In this document: positions 11,021 to 25,129 of the stretch, piece by piece
How the letters are laid out: each line of letters opens with the position of its first letter
Position numbering within the stretch: position 1 is the stretch's first letter
The notes under the pieces: generated by a model
What the model saw: only the letters and a program-made list of their open reading frames with translations
Database searches by the model: none
Told to the model about the DNA's origin: nothing
Source: Archilochus colubris
Taxonomy: Eukaryota > Chordata > Aves > Apodiformes > Trochilidae
DNA: 64,000 bases
Assembly: GCA_023079485.1 (NCBI GenBank)
Contig: CM041090.1
Coordinates: 40,552,874 to 40,616,873 of the forward strand
Direction: 5' to 3'
Translations under genes and position numbers: made by a program

Positions 11021-13179
11021 AAATATTATTACTTTAAATATTAACTGGTTTTCAGCTGTTCTTCACCACTAGACTGTAACATTTCCTTCTTCCCCAGCTC
11101 TTTAAGAATCAGGCAGATTAAATCAGAGTGTGTGTCCCAAATAGTTTTAGTCTCTTTAAAAAATATCTGCCTCAGCATCCCACTCTCCTCTACATTTTCT
11201 GCTCCCTTCTTCCCACAAACTTTAGTAGACATCAGACTGTGTAGTGAGGCAGCTTGGAGAAGGCAAAGTTGTTGATAATTACTCACTTTTTCATAGAGTT
11301 AAAGTGCAGATATGTTAGATTCTTTTTATAATTTAAGGAGATATTTCTAGAGAGTAATTCACACCACCTAAATTCTGATTTTCTTCCTCTCCTTTTAGGA
11401 AATCTGAGGATAAAGTTATATGATACAGCTGAGCTGACCAAACATCTCACCTTTCTGTAGGAAGGGGTGGTTCTGCTCCTCCCTGCACAGTCCTCCCATC
11501 CTTTTTCAGCAGCTCAATAGCTGTCTCATGTAGCTACACCCCAAACCACCTCACCTACAATTAGATGAGCACTAGACAGAGAAGGCAGAAGGGTCCAAGA
11601 GCCTTTTCAGTGACAGTTGGATTGGCTTAGAGATACCATTTGACCATGTCCCAAAATTGCTTGTCTGAACTGCTCACCTGACTGCTTTGGTGTTAGGAAA
11701 TGTCTGATCTGCTGCTGAGCTGGCTTTGTAACCTGGAGCAGAGGAGCAGGGACACAGTGCTAGACTAGACAGTCCCTTGTATCCCTGTGCTCTTTGCTGA
11801 TGTATGTCCAGTTCCATACATGGTGAGACATTTCTTATCATGATTATCTAATTTTCAACCTCCATTTACACAATCTGATAAGAGATTTTCAGAGGCTCTT
11901 ACCCTTCTCTGTGAGACTCAAACCCTGTCCTCTGTAAATGCTGCTCCACTGCTCAACAAAATCAGATTTCCCTTCCTTCACTGCTTACTTAATGAGTTAA
12001 ACTTCCATTTAGTCATCTTTGTCTTGCTTGGAAATTTTTCTGAGATGATCATTAAAAAGCCCTTTTCTGCACTCTGTCAAGGGCTCTGGGATAGTGCCTG
12101 GTACAATGTCATGGATGTCAATGTGGATTGGAACTGAAGAAGTTCTTCCTGAACTTGGAATCTTCCATGTTCATTGTAGTAATATGTTGCCTTAATTCCT
12201 GGAAAACTACTACTCTCCCATTGTCTGCCTTTTCTCTCTTGCAGATCATCTTTATCAGTTTCCTTCCCAGAGTTCTCAGGCAGGACTAGTTACCAACCTT
12301 GGCAAGTTGAGGGTTGTGTCTTTGATGACCTCTGAAGTCTCTCTGGTCTGAGCCAGTGGCAATTTCCAATCGATTTCTCCAGCTTATTCTTGCAAGCCAG
12401 TCTCTTCATATGCCTGTGATGTCAAGTACAATTAAATACACCCAGGGGAAAAGATTTGAGGCTCTGTCCTTGCTCTGAAATGCTTTCAGCCATCATTGTT
12501 TCCATAAATATGTGTTCTGTATCTATGCTTTTTATGTGATTCCTCTGAGAGAGGTGTGGGAGTCCCTGGAGAGTGTTTGGGACCTTTTCTGTTGAGGAAA
12601 GATGTTTCTCTCAGCCACAAACTTTCTCCTGCATCTTTTCTATTACCTTGTACTTCGTAAAGGTAAAAATATGTTTCTTTTGAGGGATAATCCCCTGTCC
12701 ATTTGTGTTGCTGATGGGAAGCTGCTCTACAAAGTCTCAAGTTCTCAATTCTGTGAGCATTCTCAGAAATTTCACTGCCAGCCACTTGCTTTTCCCTCAC
12801 TTCCATCCCCTTGTAAAGGGTCATAAAAAAGGTTAGGAAATCAAAGTCAGAACCTACAGCCCAACCTTGTACCTCATGCAGACTCCTCAAGAATCCTAAA
12901 AGCAACCACACCAACACCCACAGACCCAGAGGGCTCTGTGCAGTCTCCAGGTGTGATGCTGAAGGCATGGGCATCATGGAACTGCAGCCAGCTTGGGCCA
13001 GGACTCCTCCTTTGTGGCTATTTGTGTGTATCCTTGTTCAACACCAGGATTCAGGGGCTGATAACTTGGTTTCCAGTGGGCAGGCCCATGTGCCTTTCTT
13101 TTCTGTGTTTCTCAAAGCTGTGTTTGTGCCTAGATGGAGTCAAACCTGTTTAAACTCCTGCCAATCACAGAGATGCAAA
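11021..13179. other. Unique intergenic sequence
   Basis: No repeat is recognised. The longest open frame outside repeats is here (12486-12977 minus, 163 codons). It starts with a hydrophobic stretch (LGLWVLVWLLLGFL) but has no domain, no splice support and no regular codon pattern that I can see. I treat it as chance. Confidence 0.4.
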
Positions 13180-13440
13180 TAACCAACAGGCTTTTTATGG
13201 AGCTTCCTTAACATAACTCCACCTCCTGCTTCAGCAGAGGAAACCTTAAGAGAGGAAAGTAACCTTCCTTAATTAGAGACTTCTCTTCTGCTTTTCCCGG
13301 TGACAGACTATCAGTTGGTAATTACAATGCATCACTAACCCCCTACTTGCCTCTAATGGTGCTGCTCGGTGAGCTAATGAACAAGCTGTAACAAGAGGCT
13401 CTCCTGAATGGTTTGAAGTTGTTTAAGGGAGCGTTTACTT
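13180..13440. promoter_or_regulatory. Candidate conserved non-coding element
   Basis: Contains TTAATTAG (13269-13276), TAATTA (13319-13324), 'gagctaatga' (13371-13380), two short CpG positions and 'ggtgacagacta'. Homeodomain and TALE-like motifs are packed in a repeat-free segment. This resembles an enhancer, but it is inferred from motif content alone. Confidence 0.35.
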
Positions 13441-16400
13441 CCCTCTAAAAACGGAGTTTGAGCTGTAAGGTTGGGGTTTGCAACAATAACACTGGGAGGT
13501 GCTCTCAGGACACTCACCTTCTCTTGTGACCTGACATTAGACATGCTACATTTCCCTGCCACACACTGCAGCAGCACATGCCTGGCTTTGCTTCCCAGCG
13601 GAAGGAGGTCTGTTCCCATTCTTCTTTTTTTGTGTGCAGATGACCTGCTCCACCTCATTAGCTCTGCAGCACTGCTGGGTGTGCTGGGAAGGATGATCCT
13701 GAAAGATCCACCCATCTGAAAGGGATGCAGAGAGGCAGCCCTGACAAGGCTGCCAGCCCCACTTCCTCCCCTGGAATCGATTCGATGAGGGTGGAGAAAC
13801 ACAAAGGTTCCAAAGGAGCAATAAGCTCCCCTCTCCCTCGTAGGCATGTGCTGAAATGAATCAAAATGTTCCAGCTCAGATTTTTAAAATCACATCTATG
13901 CATAGAATATGAAACCATATTCTATATTCAAGAGTTCAAGTTCTGATTTGAGTTAAATAGGCCTCAGCTGGGGACCTGACCTTACTCTCCCTATGACATT
14001 TGAAAATGCCAGCTGCTGAGTTATTTTAGATGTTTTCTCAAGAGCACAATGCACAGCTAGACCCTGTGATCAGCCCCCTGAAAGCAGGGTCAGTGAAGTG
14101 CTGTCTGCTTTAGTTCTGTAAAATATTAAATATTAAAAACTTTTGATTCTTTAAAAAAAAAAAAATCCTCTGTAGCTGGATGTAAAATGCCCCATTCCTC
14201 AAAGCTAATATAAAGAACAAATCTAAACAGTCACCTAGAATACTATGTTAGCATTTTGTCAGAATCCCCTGATCTGCCTCAAAACCTGATATTTGAATAA
14301 GTTGCTATTACAATTCAAAACACTTTGGTGACATTTACTAGATACTGTGTTTTAAACATGTATATCACACCTCTTTTGACACCAGTGAGATTTCAGTATG
14401 AACACACAGGCACTACAATATTTTTCTGGCCAAGGATGTTAAAAAAACATGTCCTTAAATTAAAAATATTTGCAGTTCCTAAAAACCTCAATTATCTAAA
14501 TGGCTTTGGCCAGTACCTGTTAGAGCTGATTTGGGCTCACTTGGTACTGTTAGTAGGGAGAAACCCACATTTGGTAGAGATCCAGAGCACCAAGTTTCAG
14601 GGTGAACTTCTCTTGTGTGTAAAGCAGTTGTTAAGTCTCAGAAGGAGAGATTTGTACTGGGAATGCTGTTGGCATAGTGATAACTATCAAACTGAATGGA
14701 GTCTTGGAAAGAACAACACTTGATAACAGCTGTGTTTGCATTAAACATTTTTAGAGTTCAGTTCAGAACAGTTCTGCACCATATATGTAGAAATTTTTTT
14801 GCAGAATTTGCATACAGAAAGCATGGAATGCTCTTTACTGGGGAAATTATTTGCCTCTGCTATTTATTACACTCCCCTCCATCCCCTGGGCACACGTGGC
14901 TGCAAGGATTTGAGTTAGTAGAGAAAACAGGTGTGTCTGGTCAGAAGAGCAAAAAGTATGTAGTGAAGGAAAAGCAGGAATTTTGTTTCCAATGAGATGG
15001 ATAATGCAGCTCTCCCTCTGGGTCCATCTAAACTGACCTTTTGTCAGGAATGAATTAAAGCACAGAGACCACAGCCCACATTTACCTCATCTAATGGAGA
15101 AGCTTTAATTCCATCCTTATTAGGCAAAAGGTTTAGGTACAGCCTAAAGTCAGGAACATTGTTGTATTTGCCTTGCTCTCTCCTCTTGCTCAAGAGAGGT
15201 TTCTTGAGGTGGTTTCTCAGGTCATCTGTGTGCTCAGCTATCTTCTCTCACTTTAGAGAATCTAACACTGAAGTTGCATGATGAGACTGAACTGATCCAG
15301 CAGCTCTCTTCAGGTGAAAGGGACAGTCTCCCTCCTCTTTCTTGCCCTTCTCAATGATGTGGGTTGATTTCCTCTGCTGCTGCAGCTCTGGTGCTTGCCT
15401 GACATCATAGTAAAAGCTGAACCAACTCACCAGTCTGGAAGAAAAGGATCCTTTTGCTTTGGTCAGGTGGAGCCTGGAACACTGACCTGATCCCACCTGA
15501 TCTGCACAGCTCATGGAAACTGATGGGGTTTCTCAGAAGTACTGTGACTGATTTCACCCCTGTCTGTGGTAACTGTACCATTATTTTTTTTCCTTAGGAG
15601 AGAGAGATACAACGAGTAAAAGCAGACATCATTAATTCTGTTGATATTTTCACTTTTCTTGGTTTAATTTTTGAGAGCCTTTTAAGCCAGAGATTTTTTT
15701 CCCTCCTGGGAACAAGTATCTCAGCTGTAGGTTTTCTTGCAGGTGAGCAAGAAGAGTGTCTGGGGGATGCAAGAAGATGCAGTTCTGTTATGGTTGTGCC
15801 ACTTATGTACATTCTAAATCCAAGTTTTAACTCCTCATCATTGCTTGTAGCTCTCTAAGGCATCTGACTGGTGGTCTCATGGTATTCAGCCTTCAGCAAG
15901 TCAAAAGGCAGATTCTCTGCTGTCTATCCAAGAGCTCAGCTGCACTCAGTGCTCCACAGCAGAAGCAGCAGCATGGGTGATGGGGCTTAGCTATCACCAC
16001 TGGCACTCCAGGATGGGAAGAAGATGGTGTAAGTGGGGGAAACTGATCTGAAACAGTGTGGGTGCAGGAGGAATTCAGCAAAAAAATCAGCACAAGGCAC
16101 AGAAAATCCATGCAGAACCATGGAAAGTTCTATGTACAGTGTCACCACAGTCAGAAGAGCAGAAAACAAATGCAGTACCTGCCTTCTGAATCAGAATTTT
16201 GTCTTGAGTAAAGCTGGTTTTGCTTGTTTAAAAACCAGTTCAGTTGTTATAATAGTCTGAGACAAGTGGAAACCATCAGCAAGCTGAAAGGAACATGCAT
16301 GCTGGTTCTCATGTTGGTGAGGACAATGCCTGAATCACCAGAAGTCCTTGTGGTGATTGTTCCTGTCCTTATCAACTGGAGATTCTTTTCATTTTTATTT

Positions 16401-16669
16401 CTTTAGTCTTCCTTCAATGGCAGGTAGGTAGATTGGAGGTGATGGCTGAATGTCCTTAGACATTGTCAGTTCCATAGCGCTGAACACTGCTACATAATCA
16501 GATTTAATTGACAAGCAAAGGTGAACTTAACTTCCATGTTTCTCCTTTGTATGCAACCTATAAAAGGCTTCATTGTTGTAATGGAAAGATTCTGGGCTAA
16601 GGGAGAGCTGTGCATTTCTGGAAACATCTTTTTTTCCTTTTTTTTCAGGCTAAGAACACCATTCATGGT
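13441..16669. other. Unique intergenic sequence
   Basis: No repeat is recognised except an A-run near 14153-14164 and short T/A runs. Two offset plus-strand open frames (14325-14723, 132 codons, and 14696-14995, 99 codons) together span 670 bp in AT-rich sequence but show no domain or similarity I recognise. Three overlapping minus-strand frames at 13374-13918 likewise look like chance. Confidence 0.4.
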
Positions 16670-16959
16670 CTCTTTTCCCAGGCAACTCTCAGCAAGACAA
16701 GAGGGCAGGGTCTCAAGTTGTGCCAGGGGAGGTTTAGGTTGGAGATGAGAAAGAATTTCTTTCTGGAGAGGGTGATCAGGCATTGGAATGGGCTGCCCAG
16801 GGAAGTAGTGGATTCTCCGTGTCTGGAGATCTTTCCAAAGAGCCTGGATGTGGCACTGAGTGCCATGGGCTGGGAACTGCAGTGGGAGTGGATCAAGGGT
16901 TGGACTTGATGATCTCTGAGGTCCCTTCCAACCCAGCCCATTCTATGATTCTATGATTC
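16670..16959 (+). repeat. CR1 LINE, 5'-truncated young copy (copy B)
   Basis: Plus-strand CR1 3' end starting inside the element at 'ctcttttcccaggcaactct' and ending in ATTCTATGATTCTATGATTC. It is identical to copy A over 269 bp (16670-16938 against 6262-6530), with differences only in the terminal tail. About 290 bp were inserted. The left flank is T-rich (16628-16645). The 99-codon plus frame and 92-codon minus frame are readings through the repeat. Confidence 0.95.
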
Positions 16960-19900
16960 ATCTCCTAAGGATTAAGGGAGGCAGTCTGTATTCCCATGGT
17001 TATGAAAGGGACAGAGTGTCTGTGGGGTAGGACTTCCCCACTCTTAGTGTCCCCTTCTTCTTTCCAAGGGCTCAGAATTCCAAACAAATTACAGTCTTTT
17101 GTGGTACAGAATACTGTGCTATTTTAACCAATAGGAGGGGGTGGTGGTGCATGGGGGGGGATAGAACAGACTGAGAAGTTATTTCCTTGCTGTGCTAGGT
17201 GCTTTATTTAGGCTTCCATCCTGCAGCAGGCTCGGAAGGCACAGAGCCTTAGCGGCCTGGTGGGATTCCCTGTGAACAGGAGAGGTCTCCTCTGCTGTTG
17301 CATCTTTAAGTGTGGCTTCACATGTAAAATCCATTGCCAGCTGTGGCACCTCCATATCCTTACACTGATCAAACAGTATAAAGGAAAGGAGCTATCAGAT
17401 ATAAATCCCAGAACACTAAGAGGCAGCTTAGTTACTGAGCAGGAGGCAGGTGCTTGTGTTCATTTCAGGTGGTAGAATGATTATTCAGTCCCAGATCACT
17501 TGAATCAAATAGGAAATGAGAAAAAGAAATATAAGGAAATAGTTTCTAAGATGAAAAAGGTTTAAGTTTACACTAGAGAGACAATAAGCAAATTATTAGC
17601 TTCAAGTATTCCATTTTCAGGAGGCTGTGAAAAGTGTCAGGAGAAGGGTCCAGAGATCAAAAAGGGGACAAAAATGTTAACAGATCTTCCTGAGAACAAG
17701 AATGTGGCAGCTCTTAACTTTTTAGAGCCATCTAGGGTGACAGCATGGAAGGGAGAGAGATGTACATACTCTATAAGGTAATCTAAAGAAATTGTCCCTC
17801 CCTGTTTAAAGCAAAAAGAGCTGAGAGCTGGCAGTGAGTACCAGTAAGCCCTGGGGAACTTCTAAACAGCTGGGTTGCACATATTGTTTTTAAGATTTGT
17901 TTTCTCAGAATAGTTTGGTAATAAACTCTGCCCAGATTCTGTAGATCTGGTCTTTTATAGATCTGACAGTGGTAGAAAGCAGCATCCTTAGAGCAAACTA
18001 CTTTTAGTTCAACCATGAGTCTGTGTACAAAAATATACTGTGGATCAAATATTATTTTTCTAGCTTAAAAAAAAATAAATATCTTCAACATCCATTCTTT
18101 TGAAACCTTCAAAATCTCTTCATCCATCTCTTCATCCACACCAATCCAGCTTAAATCATAAATTTCAGCATAGACTCAGGTGAGTGACATTTGTTTAACA
18201 CCTGGTGCAGTAGGAAGGTTGTACAAGGCCTGATTTCAGGAATCTTTTGAGAATAAATGTTATTGATAATAAATGCTGAACATGCAACAGAGAATAGGGT
18301 TGCCTTTGTTTCTGCTGCTTTATTTACCTCACTCATTTTCATCCATCCCAAGTCCTACCAAATATAGGATTTATTCAGAAGAAATCCCTCCTGATTTCTT
18401 GCCTTTTTAGGGGCAAAGCAAGCTCCTCTGTCTTGGGGTAAGAAGATGTTAGAGGTAGGTAAGTGGGGGAAATGGAGGTGTTTCCTGAATGTATGCTGAT
18501 TTGGGAGTTGAAAGAGGAAAGGAATTTGCTGGAGACTTGTGAGAATCAAACACCCCTTGGGATAATCCAAACTGGTCAAACATCTCTTTTACACCATGGA
18601 GAAATTTCTTCCTCCCTTCCTAATGTAGCACATTTCCTAATAATAATGATGTGGCTACTTCTTTCCTCAAATGTGTCATTCCTGTTCCACTTCCATTGCA
18701 ATGAAATCTCCTTTCTTCCCATCAGATCCAAAGCAACACATCCAAGAAGAAGCAGTTCTGTATATTGAAAGGCTTGGAACTCAGTTTTCTCATACCCCAA
18801 GTAAATGAAGAAAATAAGAAGTAAGGTTTCACCTCTGCCTTTTGACAAGTTTCTTGGTGGAAAATGTCCATTTCCCAGCTGTGCTACCAACATGAGCTCA
18901 GAACTCAGAACATCCCTGTGCTCTGAGCTCTAGCTCAGCAATGGCTCAGAATCACTTCCCACACATATGCATTAAATGTACATCCAAGTGCAAAGAGCTT
19001 GGAAACTGCCTCCTGCCTTTGGGCACAGCGTGGTTGAGAGTAAGGATGCCAGAAGTTAGAGGATGCACTGACCAAAGCTTAAAAAGCTGTGGCTTGGGAG
19101 CATCCACTTGAGGTTTGCAGAAGTTTGTGTGGTGCAGCTGTTTTCATCTGCAAAACTGCAGAGATAAATAACTTTCTAGGTATAATTCCACAGATTCCCT
19201 CTTCTTGCCTCCAAGTATGAGTAGAAAGAGCAAAAGCTCATGTAGATAGAAAGGGGAGAAGAGGAGCTGCTTTCTTTAATGGTGTGTCAACAGCTGAAAA
19301 AATCCTGAAAATCCCTGCTGTGCTCCTAACAGGCAAAGAGGAGGAAGGTGACTGGGGACAGAAGTATTTATCCTAATGGGATCCCAGCTCCTGGAGGTGC
19401 TGCTCTTCTAAAGAAGGGCTGTCTGCTTCTGTGAAGAAGTGTGGAGCTGGGGAAGGTGACTTTCTTTGCTGTAGGGCTCAGCCATGCTGCTCAGACAGTT
19501 GGCAAGAAAATAGACTCTTAAAAATGATTTCTGTTGAACTTGATAGGAACTGTGTCACTGATTTCACTGGGACCTGGATCTGTTAAATAAAATACCAGTG
19601 ACACAATTTTTTTTCCCTCCTGGCCCCCTGCTTTAGGCTGCTCTGCCCACCACACTCTTTATGCTTTCTCAAGCTGGGCTGGTTTGATTGCAGCAGCCCA
19701 GCCAGACTGTGATGCCTCTGACCCAGGGAGCTCTTACAGCAGAGAGAAAGAGTTGTGCTGTAGCTCCTTCAAGTATTAAGGGAATAGCCTCAAAGAATCT
19801 CAGGAATCACAGATATTCTGGAGGGGAAAAAATAAATCTGTTGGCTGAGGATGACTGAGTAGGGAAAGAGAAGAATGAAGCAGCATCTTGATTCAACACG

Positions 19901-22900
19901 TCTCTTCCATCAGTCATTTACTCAGAGTGGGTAGCAAAGATGTGATCTAATAGGTGTGGGGTTCTTATTTCCTGTTGGAAGCTGAGCATACCTTGTGTGT
20001 GAAATCAGAATGGGTTTCTTTTGGTTTATTCACCAAGAATTTTATCTGGTAACTTCCATGGTAATGTGGCAAAAAGCATGTAGGTCATGATGTTAGAAAT
20101 CTCTTTATATGATATATCTCATATGATCTAAATCTTTTAGCTCTTTTGGAAGCCTTTATAGTCTATTTTCTCCACAACTTGCAAGCCTTGTACTTTCTAG
20201 TGCTGTGCTAATTTCCTCCATATGTTGCCCAAGCTCAGGTTCATATTTAGGTATAGGGCTAATTCTCTTCCTTTGATGGAATACTTGTGTATGTACATTG
20301 AATGATAGTGCAACCATCCTCAGAGTTTATTTCTCTGACATTCAAGAGAAAACAATAAAGTAGAATGAAAAAGCAAATGCCATCATCTGCTCTGGAAATC
20401 AGTGCTGTGCTCACAGTGATAAGCAGCTGGATCAATGTCCACATTGATGTTCAGGCATCTACCTACCATGGGTTTCACTGGGAATTCAGACACTTAATTA
20501 GGGTTTAGTTTGAATATCTCTCTGCACCTGGCTCTCTGCCTGGTATGAAGTGTTAGCAGGATCAGCCCCCTCAGCTCATATGCTCAAATCTGCCATGATC
20601 CAACCATAGGCAAACCCATGTGCTCCCCAGTGACTTCAGTGGAGTCAGGAGAGCCTGGAGATTGCTCCTGTGGAGCTCATTTTAAAACCTAAGTTTTGTT
20701 ATTAATGAGGAGCTTTCAACCTTTTTTTCTGATTTTGTCTCTGTGTTGATTTCTTTGCCTCTATCACAGAAGCAAAAGGAGTAATTGGAATATGTTAGCA
20801 AAATAGAAGACATCAGCAAGTAATTGCTTCAATAATCTATTTTAAAACTCTGGGATGCTGATTTTTCTTCATTTGTAGTTCCTTCCTCCTCCCTGGATTT
20901 AGAACCAGTTGGTGTTATCTGTAGGCAGTGCAGACTGTTTTGGGGCAGTGTAAAGGCTTCCACTGGGATAGGTTTGGAGTGCCTGCTCTTGCCCAGGAGG
21001 CAAAACTGTAGCTCATATATGCCAAGCAGGAATCAAATAGCTCTGAAAGCCAAGCCAGGAGGGCAAATTTGACAGTGTTTTCTATGTTTATCACTGCTAT
21101 TGACTTCTGTTGTGTGTTTGTATTGTTCCCTTCAAATAATTCTTTGTGATTTCTGTACCAGTGCAGCAATGATCTGCATTCACTCCTAAAAAGCATGGAT
21201 GACCTTGCATCTGGTTGGATTACAAGATACATAAATAGCCAGATGAGCTTCACCTACCAATTAGTCCAGATGAAACTGAATAACTGATAAATCCTTGCTG
21301 CTATTCATTCCTTCACCCAGCTTTTTGCCATCTGCAAACTCTATCAGCAGCAGCACTGTCTCTTTCTCTGAACTCTGGACTCTTACTGAATGGCACTATC
21401 CACAGTGAGATCCTTGTGCTACTCCTATCTCTGCTTTTGAGCTCCCAGGCTCTGTTGTTTGCACTTATGGAATTGGTTTTCCATATGGAGTGATTTCTTG
21501 GTCATGTTCAAGCCATAGGTTGGGTGCTGAATCAGTTTTTATAAAGGACCAGTTTAAAACTGGCAATTTAAGTGAAGTGTAGCCTGCAAAAATGTATTTA
21601 TTTCTTTATTTGTTCTTCTCACCCCACTACATTTTACCAAATACACTTATAGGCATGAAAATATTTTAAGCATGAAGACTTCTATTCCATTTCATCAAGA
21701 GGATTGATACTGTCTGGTTTGTGAGCCTTTATAACTGATTGCACCTCATCACAAGCCTATATTAATCTTATCTGGAATTGATGGTGTGTTGTACCTTTTG
21801 TAGTTACCCATTTTTATAGAAGTATTGGTAAATAAATTATTTTCTGCAAACCTCCTGCTTTTTGCAAGATTAAAAAAATGAAAACTCCACAAGCTGAGAG
21901 CTCCTTGGACAACTCTTTAAATAAAGTCTTAAGGGAAAATTATCTGAACCCAGGCATAGGGCAGGATGATAGGAAGTGCTACCAGGCACCCAGGGAGAGA
22001 GCAGACATCCATCAATACATCATGTAACAGGGGGGATTATACCCACAAGGTGTGTTTGAGGGTTCAGCACTGAGATTCTGGGCTGAAATCACAGCCTGTC
22101 CTTTCAAGGTTGTTTTGGGGACTATAAGAAGCCCTGTGGTAATGGAAAGGGGATCAGGGACCTTCCTCCATGTGTGTCAGCCCTGCTTAATCTGCTGTTT
22201 TCCACTTCACATCCAGAACTCAAAATGGCTCCAGCAGAAGACAACATAGCCCTGACCTGCTCCTACCAGGCTTCTCTCCTTCTGTCATGGCATGAAAAGG
22301 ACTATGCATAAGACTGATGAAATCCACACAAAAATGGAGCTTTAAATGCCTACAAGGATTGGAAACCAAAGATAAGGTAAGAGACTATAGATAAGACAAT
22401 TCTTTCCTGTATTTTCTTGGTAATTTGGCAGTGTTTACCACCTCATCCTTTGAAACTGAGCAGTTCACTTATTTTGCTGGTTAGCACTTCCTGCAGACAG
22501 TAAGAAACCAAACTGTATATTGATCTCCAAACATTTCTACAGGAGGTGACTGAGAGAAAGGTGCACTATCATTATAAAGGAAAAAAGGAAAAACTCACTC
22601 AACAATTAGTTTTCAAGACAAATATTTAGGTAATTTGCCAGAAAAAACAGAAACATACTGCCCATCATCTGCAATGTACATCTTGCTCCTGCAGCTTGCC
22701 CCAGTGACTGCTTCCAAGCCTTTGAGTAAAACCTAGAAAAAGCTGTATTTCAAGGAATAGTCCTGGAAAGCTTTGATTCATTGCTTGTGTTCAGGATTTG
22801 GGAGATGTACTATAATTGCATATGTTATTACTATTGCAATATTTTGTATTACATTACTGCATGTTTATAGACCTAAACTTTATAGACAGATAGAAAGCAG

Positions 22901-24589
22901 CCTGAGAAGGAGGGGAGACATAAATCAAGGTATAAAACTGCCCTGAATAATATTTTATGTTTCACTATATTGACCCGGAATTACAGGATAAAGATATTTT
23001 CCACTGGTGCACTGTTCTTTTCTTGCTTTTTCTGTGTGTCTGTTTCAGGCTTGGTGGAGTTCTTCATTAAATCCAGAATCTGTATCAAATGAGCTGTAGT
23101 ATGCTGCAGCACATAAAAGTTTCAAAGCAACAATTACTCTATTATGTCAGCAGAGATTACCTGTTTGAAATGAAACCCACACTGAATCCTTTCTGACCTG
23201 GTCCTTATTGTGATACTGATAACAAGCCACACTTTCCAGTCTTTATCTTACCTCCTACAGGGTAATCTTTTCTTCTGGAGCTTAATTCTGCTAATAGCAC
23301 CCTTGACTGGTTGCCAGACAACAAACACAAGCAGGTGAAAAATGAATGGCTCCAGTCTGGCCACTGATAACTGCTAGAGACTTTTTATTCTCAGAATTCC
23401 CTCCAAAAAAATACAAGTTGATTTGTGGACAATCAATTACATTCCTTGTGTGCTTCTCCCTCCTTCAGACTGGTTATTCTTTGAAAGAAATTGTGATGAT
23501 CTTTTCTACAGTTTCACTTTTTCTTTTTTCCCCCTCTCTTCCAAACAACAGTAAATAGTCATTCCAGATGGTAGAAATTACTTTTAAATTAAAGCAGTTA
23601 ATACAGCTAACGTATGCTTATCTAATTCTCCTGTTTTAAGTGGTGGAATATGATGGAAATTGGTAAAACTGATGTGCAGTGAAGGTATGCAAAATAGTTT
23701 GAGATTGTAAAATCCTTTCCCCTCCCTCCCAACCTCCCCTTTTCTGATTTACTGTCCATGAAAATGAATTATAGACTCGTGAAGAAAACAGAAGTTTTTA
23801 TTTGCTGAACTCAATAGGCTGCTTTCTGGGGACTTGAACTCTGCAAAGTGCTGAAAAAAAGATTACTGCATTCCACTGACAATTTTTCTGTTTGAACCAA
23901 ATGGGAGGGATGACAGTACCCTGTGCTCTGCCTTTCTGCTTCCCAAAGAAAACCTCAGGACTGTTCATTGTTCCTCTGCTGTGTGTGGAAAAAAATCAAG
24001 CCCTGAAGCACATGCTTCAAAACTTTGCTAAATTCTGCATTTGAGCCTGACCTGAGCTTTAATCAGCTCCTCTTAAAACCCAGGAGTGCAGAAGGTCCTC
24101 AGCACCTTGCAGGTTTGTGAACCAAAGCCACTGGCATGAGGAGAATGGGCCAAATGGACCTTGCTGCACTGAGATGGGTGAACAGGCATTAATTTACCCC
24201 AGCTGAATATTTGGTGGGGACTCATTTGTTTTTTTCCAAAGTGATTTTGCTTTTACCATTTGTGTCTATGATTATAAGGTAACTGGTTAGTGCTGAGGGG
24301 GGAATCTGGTTGGCTTCACTGGAAAATATAAAAGTATCCACTGTTCCTTCAGGGAAATCATTTTAATAGATAACAGCATGTTGTACAATGTTTCATCAGT
24401 GATATTTAGATCTAAATTAGGAGCAGTTGTGAGATGGGTTGCCGATTTTCTTGTGATAAAAGGGAAATAGTTCAAGAAATACAGACCAGATGTTATCTTA
24501 ATCCGATCCTCATGTACAAGAGCACACTATGAGACAGTAATAATAGTCCCTTCTACCTGTTTCTAATTTTCCTGCTCTGAAACACCCCT
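16960..24589. other. Long single-copy stretch without clear repeats
   Basis: About 7.6 kb of unique, moderately AT-rich sequence in which I see no CR1, LTR or SINE. The open frames are all at or below 112 codons (longest 20915-21253 minus) and have no domain. There is a small tandem repeat of 'tcttcatccatc' type near 18116-18138. A donor-like 'AAG|gtaaga' at about 22373 has no convincing partner. Confidence 0.45.
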
Positions 24590-24870
24590 TGTGAAAAATA
24601 GATTAAACCAACACATCATTTATGGATCAGCACTGAGCGGGTTTGAGTTTGTATGGAATGCAGCGTGCGTGGCACAGGCTGGAGGGTGCAGCCACTGGAT
24701 TTTGATCCATGGTTAAAAATGCTCCTTTGACAGTAACGTTTAAGACATCAGCTCCCAGTGATTTAAAAGGAGAGTAACCAGTTTGGGTTTGAATCAGGCT
24801 TTGGGTTCAGCATATCCCTACACAGTTTCAAATTTGTCATCGGTGTTTCTAGGCTGTATATGTTATACAA
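24590..24870. promoter_or_regulatory. Candidate conserved non-coding element
   Basis: Repeat-free with retained CpGs ('gagcgggtttgag' near 24636, 'gcagcgtgcgtgg' near 24661, 'gtaacgttt' near 24735). Also present are 'catttatggatcagc', 'tttgatccatgg' and 'gacagtaacg' motifs. The composition shifts sharply from the flanks. It ends just before a poly-A tract. The call rests on motif and composition only. Confidence 0.35.
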
Positions 24871-24885
24871 TCCTCAGCAGGCCAC

Positions 24886-24915
24886 AAAAAAAAAAGAAAA
24901 AAAAAAAAAAAAAGA
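24886..24915. repeat. Poly-A tract
   Basis: An A-run interrupted by one G, then AGAGGGGG. No retrotransposed sequence is recognisable upstream, so it is low-complexity sequence rather than a clear tail. Confidence 0.85.
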
Positions 24916-25129
24916 GGGGGTTGATCCTCAGCTGCTGTAAATCAACACTGATCCATTGATTTAGATGGAACTACACTGATTTGTACCATCTCATGCTCTG
25001 GACAAAGTGTATTAACTTTCCTCCTGAAAATCCTACACAACAAAAAGCTCCATTCAGAGTCCTACTGGATAAGCAGAAAGTAATGTGTCTCTGTTCTCCT
25101 AATAATGTTTAATACCTGCATCATTTCCT

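Noticed and set aside
12300..12345. Weak similarity to a CR1 3' end ('gatgacctctgaagtctctc')
   Set aside because: Only about 20 bases resemble the CR1 end, with no tail repeat and no preceding block.
12486..12977. 163-codon minus-strand frame with a hydrophobic N-terminus
   Set aside because: It is the longest open frame outside repeats, but about one frame of this length is expected by chance in 64 kb. No domain, splice context or neighbouring exon supports it.
14325..14995. Two offset plus-strand frames covering 670 bp
   Set aside because: I considered a frameshifted retrogene, but the translation shows no recognisable family, no poly-A tail follows and no duplication flanks it.
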